From Acanthaster planci (Eukaryota; Echinodermata; Asteroidea; Valvatida; Acanthasteridae), in the NCBI RefSeq assembly GCF_001949145.1, contig NW_019091384.1, forward strand, positions 520,584 to 584,583: 64,000 bases of DNA, read 5' to 3'. Shown piece by piece: positions 11,265 through 25,700 of the stretch. The stretch's first letter is position 1. Every line of letters begins with the position of its first letter. Position numbers and translations under genes: made by a program. The notes below the pieces were generated by a model. It saw only the letters and a list, made by a program, of their open reading frames with translations. It ran no database searches and was not told the DNA's origin.

Positions 11265-13682
11265 ATCCCACGCAGACAGTATACAGTTTATTCATAAACA
11301 AAGTGCTCTAAAGACCTTTGAAGAAACAATTTCTCAATACCTGTACAGTGATTATAGAGTAACCCATCCCACCCTAGCCCTGTCTCTTTTCCGAAACACT
11401 TCTCCGGACATGCCAGATTGCTGCCGTCTCGCTGCCGTGTCGAACTAGAAGTCAGAACATTTGCAACAATATTGGGACAAAGCCTTCCTTCAGTTGAAAG
11501 TGAGATTAGATTTCAAACCCAACTGAGTCTTCAGTAGATGTATGGCTGATTCATCAGCACAATTTTCTGTAATTGAATGTTCACTGCACCATGATCAAAG
11601 ACCACTTGGTCAACTTGAAATCTGACTGCGTTTGATGTGTTTGACAAAGTGGACCCACTTTCTGCATGTCTTCAAACCCCTTTTTGGAAACCTCAGAAAA
11701 TTAACTTTGGAGTTTTAAGGCAATTCCAAGAACATCCACTGACCATGCAGGACTTCAGCATGTTAATTATTTCGATCAATCCACCGAGACACAACATAAT
11801 GTTGGTAAAATACCAGTAGCTAAGTATATTCCTTACTTACACAAGTCCACATACATGTACACATGCACAGTAAGAAATATCAAATACCGATACTGTTCAA
11901 ACCGTGTAAAGCTTTTGCTGCATTTGGCTGTATCAGTAGTTTGCTGTTATACATGTACATGTATTTACCTTTTTGAAAGTCCAAATTTTACGCATGAAAA
12001 TAAATGATTTAAATAACCCTAGGTCCTTTTCATAGGATACAACCTTAATCTTTCAAAATCCTCCGATATTTCTTGAAAATGCTCTGCTGAGGGGTGCCCA
12101 CTACATGTACCTTAATCCTTCAAAATCATCCGACAATTCCTCACGCTATGTTAAGGCAGAGTGAATGGTATCCCGGAGCAATATTGAAGATTTCACATAA
12201 TGATATAATGTACATGTACATGTAGGTATGACTTTATGCATAGCTGAACGTAAACAACACAAGGTCCAACCCACAACCTTGAGCAGTGCATCCTTTGCAA
12301 TTAGGAATGCAATTTTGCCATGCAGCCTCAATCCTCCAAAATCCTCCAAAACTGCCCAATGGAATTTGAAGGAATGGTTGTGCTGTGTGCCGGCAGTCAA
12401 ATTTTCAATTACGACTAGTCAAATCTGAATTTTTTGAGGATGTGTACATACCGGTACATGAAAACCTGTCATTTACAACACTGTATAATCCACTTACTTT
12501 TGACAAGAGCTACACAGGTACGTGTACCAGTACATGTCTGCGTATACACTTTTCATACATGTACATGTACTGTACTGTATGAAATTCCGTTGGTTCTAAT
12601 TTACCTCATAATCCATCCATTTTCAGCAAGAGCTGCATATGTATGTACATGTATGTATGTACTGATACTTATACATGTACAGTACATAAAGCCTATCCAT
12701 CCAATGTGGAGTGAAGTATTGTATCAGTACACAGGCTTCCTGTCACAGTGAGTAATCAGTGCTAATAATTGTTCCATGCAGCTGCTCTACATGTTTGCTA
12801 TCATGCAAAGAATCCACAGGCTTAGGCCTACTGTCATCAACCCAGGATGCACGCCTTGCCTTGCCTTGACGAGTGAACAGGATACCTTTCTATAAGATGA
12901 CACTCCAAAAATGGCTATGGAATGGAATGCGGCTCAGTTCGTTCATTCCTACATGTACATGTACTGTACACGGGAGTTTTAATCATCTGGCTGAGATTGT
13001 TGGTAGTGCCTCTGGCAGGACTTCATCTGTCCAAATTGCCTGAGCATTGGAGAACAAAATTAATTTACATGTAATCATCATCCAATCACAGTATATCAGT
13101 ATTTCTTAGAATGAAAGAGTGGTTTTAAAAACTTTCCTTTATGCTTAGAAGCATATGGTTAATGATTAGTTGCTGTTTGTACACGTATGTATTTGTATAC
13201 AAGGTATATTGTTTTTGCAGAAATTGTCCTATATTTTAACTTAAAATTACTCATTATCAGATAACATTAAAATGCATTGATGAATGTTAAAATTGAATGA
13301 AACTCCAAATTTTTTACAAATGAAGAAAAGGTACCGGTAAGCATTTCCACCCTTTTTTCAGTGACCAGTAAGAACACAAACAAAATTTGATTAGTTGTTG
13401 CCTTTATGGTTGTATGGCGCAGTGTGTGAAAGGTAAACTGTACATGTACATGCACCACAGGTACATGTACTGTACATGTAGCTGGCTGCATGACTATTAA
13501 AGTTTATATTAGTAATGGGAAAGCATTTAGAAAAAGGAGAATCTATAAAAAGTGAAATGTACGTGTATTATGACTTCTCTAAAACTGCAAGCGCACCTTA
13601 AGTTTATAGGATCATGTGCATAAATGTGGTGTCACTCCAGTAATGACCAGGAAATAACCCTTGATCTCTCCACACTCAACAG

Positions 13683-13752
13683 GAACTCTGCCAAGACCCC
13701 AAGTTGTTTGTGGGAGGGGCCAGTCGGTTTGACATTGAACAGGGACAGCTTG
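13683..13752 (+). CDS. calpain exon a: approach to the active site
   Basis: Acceptor CACACTCAACAG, donor GTAAG. Reads in phase 0 as [21 protein letters not shown], then Q-L, plus one base of the Gly codon that precedes the active-site Asp-Cys-Trp. This is the standard calpain 'LFVDGASRFDIxQGxLG' segment. It is too short to have surfaced as an open frame of its own. The upstream exon, expected to end in a 'W-x-R-P-x-E' motif, was not found. Confidence 0.93.
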
Positions 13753-16700
13753 GTAAGAAATCTTCATTTGCATCATAATATGCAGAAATCAGTTTGGTTT
13801 TTTTCTTCTTAACTTTATAGACAAAAAGGCATTTTGCGTTCCATCTCTTTGCCAACCAAATTGCAGTTAAAACCCTTTGGACAAATTTTTTACTGAATGG
13901 GATAAAAAGTCCCATATATCATTCCAAAAAGTAGCCTCAAAAATTCGTAAGGCTTCTTAAGATCAGTTACCATAAGTTTAAACCCCCTCCGTGCAAAAGC
14001 GTAAGAATTTATGGAGAGAACTGGCCTTTGAGATACATGTACATACAGATTTGGTGAAGTTGTTTCTATCAAGGCTGTAAGTCCCCTTGCAATTGCAGGA
14101 AAACTTCACTCTTTATTGAACTCTTCCAAGGGCCCATTCAACTATGGTTCACCAAGCTTTCTAAGTTTCGTTTAATTCAAGAAATACGTGTATGTAATTA
14201 GTCTTCCGTTTGCTGCCGCGGTTTCATTGTTTCGCCATGAGGTACTAGCCCCGTCTCAAGGTGTCCATGCAGATTTAAAGACTAAATTCCCCACGTGTGC
14301 AACAGTCATATGTGTGAGTAAGAACTTGTTTGCGCCTTGATCTCATTGCTAGTACGGTGCGCGTGTGAACGGCCAATGTGTGTACACACAATGTACCGTA
14401 CCGCACCGCTGCGCTGGGCCGGCTGCCACTGCATGCTTGAGGCTCACGCCCTCTGTAGCGCTTGCAAGTATCGGGACCGGCGTGGTGCGGACGACCCAAT
14501 CATGTGGTAGAGTGGTGCAATTCAGCATCCAGCGTAATTTGTTCATTAAAAGCAAGCATTTGAAAAGAGTTTGGTACGCATTTACCCTTTTTTTTAGTAC
14601 TTTGCCAAAAGTTTTCCTTTCTTTTTTAAGCCATTCTTAGAGGGAAATTTTGCAATTTCTGTTTCAAGCAGTGGATTCCGTTTCAAAGCGTTGATTCCGC
14701 GAATTCCCTCCATTTTCCGCGATCGCGGAAAATCATTGGCTCTACATATGCCATCATGCTATCACAATCCCAGCCAACTTGGCAGAGTCCATTCACGTCC
14801 CAGTACATGTATCTGCAAATCCCACCCAGGTGACTGCTGGTTTTTGGCCGCTCTGGCCTCACTGTCCCTGGACGACTACCTCCTGAAGAAAGTCTGCCCA
14901 GAGGATGACCAGGACTTTGGCCGCAATTACTGCGGGGCCTTCCGTTTCTACTTCTGGCAGTACGGCAAGTGGCAGGAGGTGGTGGTGGACGACCGCCTGC
15001 CCACCTACAATGGACAGTTGGTCTTCGTCCACTCCAGTGAGAAGAATGAGTTCTGGAGTGCTCTGCTGGAGAAGGCTTATGCCAAGTAAGTCTCATCGGT
15101 AGGATTTGGGTAAAATTTACATCCCCTCCCTTTCCTAGCAAAGGGAAATGAAAGTGCATAGGATAAGGGCTGCAGTACCCCTGGTTGTACCTGTGCTGAA
15201 ATAATTTTCTCTGTATTCCTCTCTAACTCTCGTTAGAGAGTTAACTAAGTAGGACCTGGCATGCAGGATTTAAGCTGTCCTCGTTCTCTACCAGAGGCAT
15301 TCAAAGGACTCCCTGTCATATATTCACATACAGGCAGAAATCTTGTGTGAACTGCTTGAACATAGATGTACATGTACATGTAGTCAACAATCACCAGTGC
15401 AGTACTTCTCTTCAGGTTCTGTGCGGAGCAGTACATGGGGTGAAAGGCCTGAGCCAGTGAGGTCACAGGCTTTTGAGGGGAGGATCACCCACCCTTTATT
15501 AAATGGTCTTTATTTACACCCGTGAAAGGTCATAGTATTTAAACTTTTGCTTGTACATTTGTTTGTCTACCTGTGACTAGCACACTAGTTTTAGCAATTC
15601 CATTTCTGTCCAGACCCCATCTCTGAGTATCTACCTGATTCCAGAGTTCACCTTCTGTGATGTACCACCTGTTGTTTTATTTTCCTTCTGCAGATTACAC
15701 AGCAGCTACGAGGCCCTGAAAGGCGGCAACACTTTGGAGGCCATGGAGGACTTCACCGGTGGGTTTTCCGAGTCTCATGACCTGAAGAAAGCCCCTAAGA
15801 ACCTGTTCAAGATCATGTTTGATGCCTACAACCATGACTCCCAGATGGGCTGCTCCATTGACGCCAACCCGAACGAGATCGAGGCCAAACTTGATAATGG
15901 ACTGATCAAGGGCCATGCATACACCATCACAGATGTCAGAAGGGTAAGGCAGTGGATTCACACACATGCACCTCATTACCTTTTTCTTTTTGACTTGGGA
16001 TCCTGGCCAATGGCACAGTATCGTTCTCCCTGAATTCCCAGCTTTGAAATGGGGGACAAGGAAAAAAGTCTTATCGTGTGGAAAATGGAAGGAAAATCTG
16101 GAGTGACTCTTGAGCTGAAATTCATGCATTCATGTTTGAATACAAAAATACCAGAACATGAACTTGTGTGATTATTTGAGAAAAGGTACAGAGACCGTAA
16201 AGTTAAATGACTAAAGCTCTAATCACGGCACAGAGTGAAGATTACTGGTCTCATCCTTACTTGATTTCCTCTATAAGTATGCAAGAACATCGTGAATTTT
16301 GCTCTTCACACATGTTTGAAGGTGGCGATTCCTGGATATGGCTCCACCAAGCCAGTACGTCTCATCCGCATCCGTAATCCCTGGGGGCAGAAAGAGTGGA
16401 ATGGCCGCTGGAGTGACAAGTAAGTCCAAAAAAGAGTTCCTGAGTTCACTTGGAGAATCTGGTTGTCATTTCAGTGTGGTAGGAAGGACTGCATTTTGAG
16501 TTTTACTCAGTTGCATGTAATTTTAAAAGTTAAAAGCAAGCTTGTAAGATTATGAACCACAATATTGATCTAGATGAAGTATTACAGACCGAGTACTTGT
16601 AAAAGCTCAATCTACATGTATCATAGACAACGTGTCCCATCCTCTGAATCACAATTATATTAAACTTAGAAGCGGAACACGATGGAAATGATTTAAAGCT

Positions 16701-19700
16701 AGATCATCTTGATATGCAAACTCCTTCGTATCATTCTCCATCAGACAAATGATTGAGAACTTATTCCAGATCTCTTGGTTCTAAATGAAATGAATTAGAG
16801 TAATAGCAGCGGATAAGTGATAATGTATTACACATCCACAGTTTTTTGTTAAACTGTATTTATTATTCATTCATTGTTTATGGATGCCTGTATCCTGTGT
16901 TAATATGTACTTTGTTTAAAGAGCCGAAATCTATGTCAGTAATGCAAATTTTCTGCAGGATAAATTTGAATTTGAAATTTTGAATTTGAAATAGTTTTGG
17001 ATGTTGTTACTTCTGACAAGGAAACAAACTGAATACTGCAGATCGTACCTTCTCACTAACGTTATTTCCTAATGGCCTTATAAAACTAGAGATCAATAGT
17101 GTACCCATCCTTGCACCTGTTCGCTTTGCCATTTGGCCAATTTAAGCCCTTTGATTATTGATCAAAAAGTGGGATCCAATATTAGCTGGGGGTTTGTGCT
17201 GCACTTTGTTGTTATGCTCTGATTAGACAGGCTCATAAGGTTATCCTAGGTACTGTATTAGCTGTGGGATGGGTTAGCACTAGTCAGTGTTTGCTAAGCT
17301 GTGGCTTGTTTTATCACTCATTCTGTGTTGCAGCTCCTCTGAATGGAGGAGCATTCCAGACAGCGAGCGCAGGAGACTTGGCCTGGTGACTGAAGATGAC
17401 GGTGAATTTTGGTAAGTGGAATATGTCTCCTTTGTTTTCTCCCTTTTCTGTCTTGTACTGATACATTCAGCAATAGGGGTTATATATTGCAATGGTACAG
17501 TAAATGTGATGTGTAAACACCACAGTACCAAAATCTACCTTACTCCATTTGGATCCTAATTTTGACAAAAACAAAACACCCAAATTTGTAGAAAACATCT
17601 GATCACCCCTTCAAAGATAGAGTAAACAACGGCTTATTCTGAACATAACCACACTACCTTTCATTGGACTAGAGAATCTAAGAAAGACCCCTGTATAAAC
17701 GCCAATGTCTTTATAGTCCCCGAAAAAGCCTACCCAAATGTGTGGGAAGGTTTTTGGTGCTACTATTTGTGCATACCTTCGATTTGGACTACTGCAAAGG
17801 TAGAAATATCTTGCACAGCTATTGATACAATCTCAGAAGTTATTGAGGTATTGTATGATCCCATATGCATCATCGGGTCTATAGAGTAATTGAGTTAGTG
17901 GTACGTGTATCTCCCAAGTTGAAAGAGTTGGTCATTCAGTCTATATTTTTTTGGCTGAAATAATTCACTGATTTTGATTGTCTTCCCGTCAGGATGGAGT
18001 ACACCGATTTCATTCGTGAGTACAATCGCGTGGATATCTGCCATCTGGATCCTACCAAGGCCCCAGGCGGGAAGAGGAAGTCCAAGAAGTGGGTGACCAA
18101 CGAGATTGATGGCCGCTGGCAGAAACACACTTCAGCAGGTGGCTGCCGTAACTTCCCAGGTATGGAGTACCCCTGCACTGCCTTTGTATGTTGAGCCAAC
18201 AACATCTATTCAATTTGACCTTCTCAGATTCTTCAACATCTACTGAGAGGTTCTTTATGGACTTCTTGACATAATTGAGGAGTATTCTTTAGACAGAGCA
18301 CAATGATCCTTGAAAGTTAACCTGCATTGAGTTCCTACACAATGGAAGATGTTGGAGTATTGAGTAACCTTCAAGGTTTCTAACTGAAAGACCCTGGGGA
18401 ATTGCATTTAATGAAATGCTGAAGTACTGTGTGAGGTGACAAGCTGTCCTTCTTCAGCTTGCCTGAATGTGTTTACCATTTTGCTGTATGGGAGAAGGTG
18501 TCTCTAGTGTGTGCACTGAAATTGACAGTAGCAACATTGTTGAATAACTTTGGTTCAGCGTTATGGCTACTGTAATCCTGGCGCTCACAAATTGTAAAGA
18601 TGATGTGGATCTGTTGCACATCCTCTCTAAAATAACGTTCTGAATTTCTTCCCCCCTCCCCCCCGTGACCCACACCCGAGCAGACACCTTCTGGGTCAAC
18701 CCCCAGATTGAGATGAAACTCAGTGAAATTGACGATGACGACGATGATGACGATGACGATGACAGTCCTGCCGCCAAACAGAAGGGCTGCACTGTTATGA
18801 TTGGACTGATGCAAAAGCACAGGCGCAAGCAGATGAAGATGGGGGTTGGCAACCTGACCATTGGATTTGCCATCTACGAGGTGAGGAACCAGTCTCTGGA
18901 GTTGCTTTTGACCGGGGGGGGTTAGATGTAGAGCCAATGATTTCCCGTTTCAAGAATGGGTATGTTCTATTTTGCCAAATCCTGTATTCCGCTGATGTTA
19001 CAGCAGGATTCAACCTTATTACTGGTTCACTAGCCACATTCTACAGTAGTCAAGATCCTAGAAGTCTAGACAAATTCTTTTCTCAATAGTCCCGGCATCT
19101 AGTGAAAACTAGTATGCGTATCAGATGAGCTAGTGTTTGTGTCTGCAGGATAAGGTGGGGCAAATTAAACATTGTCGATATATCGATATTATCGATATGG
19201 GTTTACATCGATATCGCCAGTGTTAGTTATTTGGTAATATTGATATATCAAAAATATTGGGTTTTGGAGAAATATCAAAACTATTGAAATCTCGAACTTT
19301 ATTAAAAAATACAAAAGTATTACCATAATTTTTGATAAGCTACATGTACGGCTGACTTTGGTTCTCACGCTGAGTGAAAAATGGCCCTGTAGCTCATACT
19401 CCAGGCGGCTTATACCGAGACATTTGAAGAATAAACTCAGTCACCTATCTCAGTCTCACACTCACTTTGCCACGAAAATATCCTCCAAAAAAATAGAATT
19501 ATTTGCTAACCAAATGTACGTAGACTAGCACCACGTGCTGATGATATCACTATGCACGGCAGTGTGTATCCCATCCCATATAGGCAAAGCACGCAATACA
19601 GGCACTAGAACATGTCGCCAAAGTGAATTGGATCACACTTATATTGTGTAGTGGTGTACCCTTAGAACAATTTACCAGCAGTTCACGCCTGTTACCCGGT

Positions 19701-22700
19701 ATAATACCTTGAAAATTAAAATGAATAAAAATTTTTATATTGATAATATCAATATTTTTAAAAAAAGATTTATCGGTATCAGCAAAAATACGGTATCGAC
19801 AGTGCCTAGGGCAAATCCGTGCTGGAGTCGACAAAATTGATTCCACACTCTCAAACACAAATAATCTGCTGACTTGGTGAAGAAACTGTGACGGTGATCG
19901 AGCCAACTCAAAGAACTTCAGGGCCGGATATTATTATTACATATTATTTTTATACCAGTGCCAGAGACATGCTTTGGGAACCAGTGTCCTGTGACTTTTC
20001 CCTAAAGATCCCTGAGTAGTTTGTGGTTTTATTTATACTTGTAGTAATCCCCTTCCTTGCCATTTTTCCGTGTTACACATTTGTGTAGTGTCTCAGCCTA
20101 TTTGGCTGGACAAGTTCACCAATCTCATGCACTCTAACTTGGGGACAATTATTGGCAACATGTCGTTGATCTCCCAACTTGTTTATCTCGTGCTACACTT
20201 CTGCTGGTGCTGCAAGTCAGTGACAAAAACTTACATACTGTCTTTCTACAAGTGCAATTTGCTAAAACTATTGCTGTAGCCTGCTATTTTGGGGAAACTT
20301 AAGTGTAACATCAAGAACGAACGATACTACTTAAAAATTCATTTTCTATTGGGGTATATTTCTTTCAAAAAATTGTTCAAGACCAACATCATTCAAAAAA
20401 ATTGATATACTCTAGTGGAATGTTTCTCAGACATCACAAAGATGCAAGAGATACGCTCAGAAGAGACTTTTCTGCCTCACATTTATTCTTCTTGCACCAT
20501 GAGCACCGGAAAGAACGGCATGCATGCCGAAGTTGCACTCATCCGCAAGTCATACCATGGGCTGCGTTGTTATATCTGCACTTCATGTCTGAGGAATACA
20601 TCATTAGCATTGTTTGCTGTGCCCAACAAAATGTTTGACTTTGAATACAGTCTTTGAATATTGATATACAGGATTTGGAGTTGAACTGGGCGATGAGGAA
20701 ACTGCATGAAACCTACCACATTGTCTTTCCTTTATGATAAAAAACTCCAGCAGCACTGGGCACAGCCACTAGGCGCGGCCACTGGGCACAGCCACTGGGC
20801 ATGGCCACTGGGCACGGCCACTGGGCACGGCCACTGGGCACAGGCAGATAAATGCTTCTAGATGATTACATCACGTTCCTTTTGGATTTCCAGGGATTAA
20901 AGCAACTGTAAAAGTGTGTCCCAATTATCATACTCGTAATAAAGATGCTATTAACTGCTGTTTGACACTGCCAGGTTGAAGAAAAGCTTGTCTCATCTAT
21001 ATTCTTGGCCTAACCCACCTTGTGTGTTGTCAGTTTCCTCGTTTGTGATGGGACTGAAGAAATTGACTCATCGTAAGTACGGTCGTGTCTTGAGCATGCT
21101 CACATACACTGTGTTTCATAGTGCATTCACCCACACGCTTATTTGTTATCAACCGTTTTTGCCCGTACAGTACAAGGATGACAAAGTGTCCAAGCTGCCC
21201 AAGGATTTCTTCCTGTACAATGCCTCCAAGGCTCGGTCACCCACTTTCATCAACACGCGAGAGATCATGGGCCGCTTCAAGTTGCCCCCAGGTCGCTACT
21301 GCATCGTCCCCTCGACCTTTGAACCCAACCAGGACGGGGACTTCCTGCTGCGTATCTACAGCTTGAAGGACAGCTCCTCTGTGTAAGTGCTGAGCATAAT
21401 GACGTTACTCACTCATTGGATCTGTAACGAGTCTTTCATTTTGTTGACTAGTATTGAATTTTGCCAGGAATTGTGCAAGTTTTTCTTCTTTTTTTTTTCT
21501 TCAAAAAGTGTGCCATGCACGTACCTTGCCTCTGTATCTGCTCTCATAATTTAAACAAGCTTCCCTCTTTTCATGATAGGCTTGAGAGCTTAAGTGTAGC
21601 AGATACAAGTATGTTTCTTCCTTCATCCTGCCAGGGGAAATGGAGTTAGACATTTCTTAATCTGAGTGTTATCTTCAGACAGATAAAAATATACAGTGTG
21701 GGCATTGGGCAGGAGTTGACCAGATTTTTCTGCATGTAGATCCCATGTGATCCCATTATATCGCCTGGCCAAATGTTTTACACTACATTGTAACTGTACT
21801 GAAATCAACAGTGTATCCTTGCCCGCCAAAAAAAAACAGAAGAAAAGGGAAATTTGAACTGTAAACAATAATTTGTTTGACCCAACAGAACTTTGGATGA
21901 GAAGACAGGAATTGTGGACATTCCCAGGGAGGTAAGTAATCTGTTCATGAATAATTTTTCAGGGGGGAGGGGGCCATGTCGTGTTCACAGTCAAATTCTG
22001 ATCTTGTGTTTATGTGAATACATTGTTTGAAAGAGTCACAACATTCAAGATGTTCTCTGATGCAGCAATGTAGAATGGAATCAATGGTCTGGGAATAATT
22101 CAGCCTTCTTTAGGGTGGAACTACTAGCAAACCTATTAAGTTACTGACCTCTGCATTGACAATGAATTTCCAATTATGTTGTGTTAGACTTCATTGAGAA
22201 CTATCCTGAAAGGGGGATTTCCGTTGATTTGAACTCAATTCCTTGTGAACCTGAACATTTGTTGTGAATGCATTCTGTGCATATCAAATCATCATGTAAT
22301 GTTTTTACTCAGCTATGCTTCACATAGTTAGGAAAAAGATAAAATAATATATGAATATAATTTATGAAAGCAAATGGCCATGCAAGCTATTGTGCTGTTT
22401 TTTATGGCCCAACTATTGTAGTAAAGTACTTGTAGAAGCACAGTGAACTGCGTATTACCAGATGCCACCTTGTAAATCACATGATAATGGGTTACAGATC
22501 ATGCGATCTCACTTCCGTCTGCTCCTGCAATGATTTTAACCAGACATTTGTCTTGTGATATTCCACACCTGTTACTGCTCCATGACAGGGGCCATCTGCC
22601 AGGGCTGCTTCCAAGGTAAACGGTGTCAGGAGGATTTGATATGCAGATATGGAATCATGCATTATTCATGCATTGTCAAACATGGACCTGGTGTCTTCCT

Positions 22701-25700
22701 TACAGCCTGGCATTTATCCGTTCTTTGTGCATACATGTACATCTATTCATGTCGTCATTCTGAAGCTGATCTGAAACCAAACGAGGAGACTTTGCCTTGC
22801 ATCTTTGAAACCATGCATATCAGTTGGATATATTCGTGTATCCAAGTGAAGGGTATTTTGCAGTTGGTGCTTTATAAGGAAAGAGGGTTTGATATTGCAT
22901 AGAGTTCTTTTCTCAATCCCAATCTCAGCTTTAGCAAAGCAAAACCAAATGAAACAGAAGATATTTTGTTTTGCATGTGGTAACTTGAATCCACCACCAC
23001 GCCTTGAGTTACTTGGGTTTTGCACAATTCTACAAACTGTTGGGGTTATTTGGTTCTCATCTGCACCTTAGCATATTGGACATCCACATCTGATACTGCC
23101 GAATGCTTCGGCCTTGGTTGGAAAATACAGCAAGTTGTGTTTCTTGTACATTCCAAGCCTACCATTTTAGACCTTTTCCACCACCGTGGATTCAATTCTC
23201 AAGTCACAGCTTATGTCAAGCAATTTGATGCATCTGTCTGGACAGTGTATCAATGTTTAATTTAACTTCTGTCCTGATTTGGTGGGATGTGTATTCAGAA
23301 ACACAATTTTGTATTTCATTGGCCTTGGAATTAAGACAGATGTATGTATGCTTGCATTCAACATTTATTTCAGATCTCTGTCACTCAAGTCTCCTCTCTC
23401 CAATCAGCTTCTCCTCCAGGGGTTTCTACTCTTTCTTTCTGTCTTTCTCTTTGCCTTGTCACTAACAGATTTCAAGGCTCCTAGCATTACTAAGCCCCCC
23501 AAAAATCACTTCCAGATGCCCAACAGAAAGAAGTTGTGGAAAAAAATATGGGCATATACCCGCTGTTTTTCAGAAAAGCATTTGTTCTTAATGTTCATGT
23601 GCATTGCTTGCAGAAAATATGGTCAGTAATGCTCTAGTATTCCAAAATGAATCTCTAAAAGTTGTGGAGAAGATCGGAGCATTTGTTTTAAAAATACATT
23701 GCTTGTGGTGTGACAAATTTAACTTGATAAGGCTGTGCTAACTGTGAACTTGTTGGCTATATTTTGAAACAAAGGTCCCTTTCATTTGAGAAAGAGAAAA
23801 ATGAAATTAAAGAAAGATAAAATGTGAAATGCTGTATTGAATCCAAAGTCCTGGTAATTCTTTAAAAAAAAAAAGAAATTTAGTATCATATTTTTATCGG
23901 AAATGCTCAGGAGCCCTGATTACTAACAGTTCCTTTGTGTTCGAGCATTTTGGATTTTATGTTACAAAACGAGTCTTGAAGTGACCACAGTGAGAAAATG
24001 ATGGAGTTTCAGAAACAAGCCAAACAAGAAAAGGTTTGGTTTGGCTGATAATGAAGTTCATCAGAAAAGTGAATCTCTAGAAAAACAACAGACAGCCGTT
24101 TCTGTACTTCTCAAAACCCCAAACAGTTACTTTTTCTCTTTCTGTCCATGAGCTCAGGCTCGTTGACTTACAATCTTGTCATGTGATTCATCAAGCATTT
24201 TTCTGATTTCAGAGATTTTATGGGCAAGAAAGGAGATACAAAAGATTCAAAAGAAAGCATTTATACTGACAAATTTGCTATTAATGTCTTCATTGCATTT
24301 CAGTTCAAAAGGACTTGATGCTTGCCTGCAGTTGTTTTTTTTAAACATTTCACTTTACTAGTGAAACATCCAAGATTTTTTTCTTGACATCGTAGAGAGG
24401 GTTGGGAGAAGAGCCTCAGCGTGAACCATTTAAAACAAAACACAAAATAAAAGACATGAAACATTCGAGAAATGCAATTTTGAACTAATATTAAACCCAC
24501 CTGGAAATAGATTAGCTTAACAGAGTGCATTTTTTGTATGTGATACTATAAAAGCATGTTGAATATAAATGTGATTTTTTTTGTGCTAGCCAACGAAATA
24601 TTTGAAATTCTGATCAGTCAATATTTTGATAGCATCCAAAAGAACAAGGATCAGGGCCCATTACATTCTCATCGTCATCTAAAAAATCTTCAGTCCTTTG
24701 TGATGGTTGCATGCTCAGATGGTGATGTTGATACATGCATCAGACATGCAAGTTTTTCCACAGATCACACAATTTCCTTCTCTTCCACGTCTCATGTACC
24801 AGACACCAAATGCACAAGTTGAAAAAAAAATAAACAAAATCTAATGCATAGAGGTATTTCCTCTTTTCTGTCTGAATTCCCAGTTTGCATGTTACTGTAC
24901 GGTTGAGTGAGTGACTGTGTAAGAGCTGCCAATGCAGCTTCACAAGTCTTTGCAGTGCAAATATATAATATGAATTCTGTGAAATTGAAACCAATCCAGG
25001 CTTTGCTGCATAAACAAACGTGTAACATCAATACTGTATGTACAACGGTGAACATTCCTTTCACTAATACTGAATACATGTAAATCAACAACTGTCTCAA
25101 GGTCATTATTGAATGTGTTTTTCATATTTCACACGTGAGCGGGAACCACCAGCATTATTTCATAGGCAATTCGATTTTATTGTCACATAGAAACTATCAT
25201 AAGTACATGTACATGTATGGAACAGTCCCAATGCACATACCAACAATCAACATTTTGTGGACACTCCAAATATCCCACCGCCATGATAAAATTCATTTGT
25301 GTTAAACCACTAGCCACCTCACCAGTGTGGTAGGGATAATCATATTGGTAATCTTACTAACTCAACAAATTATTACTTCGTCATGCATGGTTCACATTCT
25401 TCAAATGGCATTAAAATCAAGTATCAGTGAGTATTATTCTGTGACTGAGAGCCACTGACAATATGGGAAAACTGTGTGGAAAAATTAATGGGGAATAATT
25501 ATACATGCGAGTACAAGAATGTGTTCAAACATCAAAGTGACATGTACAGTACGTGATTGAAAATGACTCTAGAATACAGATTGGTGTTTACATTGATAAT
25601 ACCGATGTCATGGCATGAGGAGAAATATTGCAGTGAGGTTTTAGTCATGTAACCTGCAGGATGTTCATAACAATGCTAGTCGGTTGACCGTCGGCACCAG

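Larger units (their letters stand above)
500..13600. repeat. TACATGTA/GTACATGTAC-dense domain
   Basis: The self-complementary words TACATGTA and GTACATGTAC, often overlapping as head-to-tail runs of ACATGT, occur dozens of times in the first 13.6 kb (for example near 2570-2610, 2935-2955, 3700-3760, 3960-4080, 5375-5460, 8090-8110, 9960-9990, 10120-10145, 12640-12680). They become rare once the calpain exons start. They appear as short bursts, not one long array, and often sit next to CAGTAC or CCGGTAC variants. Function unknown. Confidence 0.75.

Noticed and set aside
20402-20657. overlapping 78- and 80-codon open frames in calpain intron
   Set aside because: Two overlapping frames of equal quality, no splice signals in phase with the calpain, no domain.
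23469-23631. candidate extra calpain linker exon
   Set aside because: Plausible acceptor only; no donor in phase and no family similarity.
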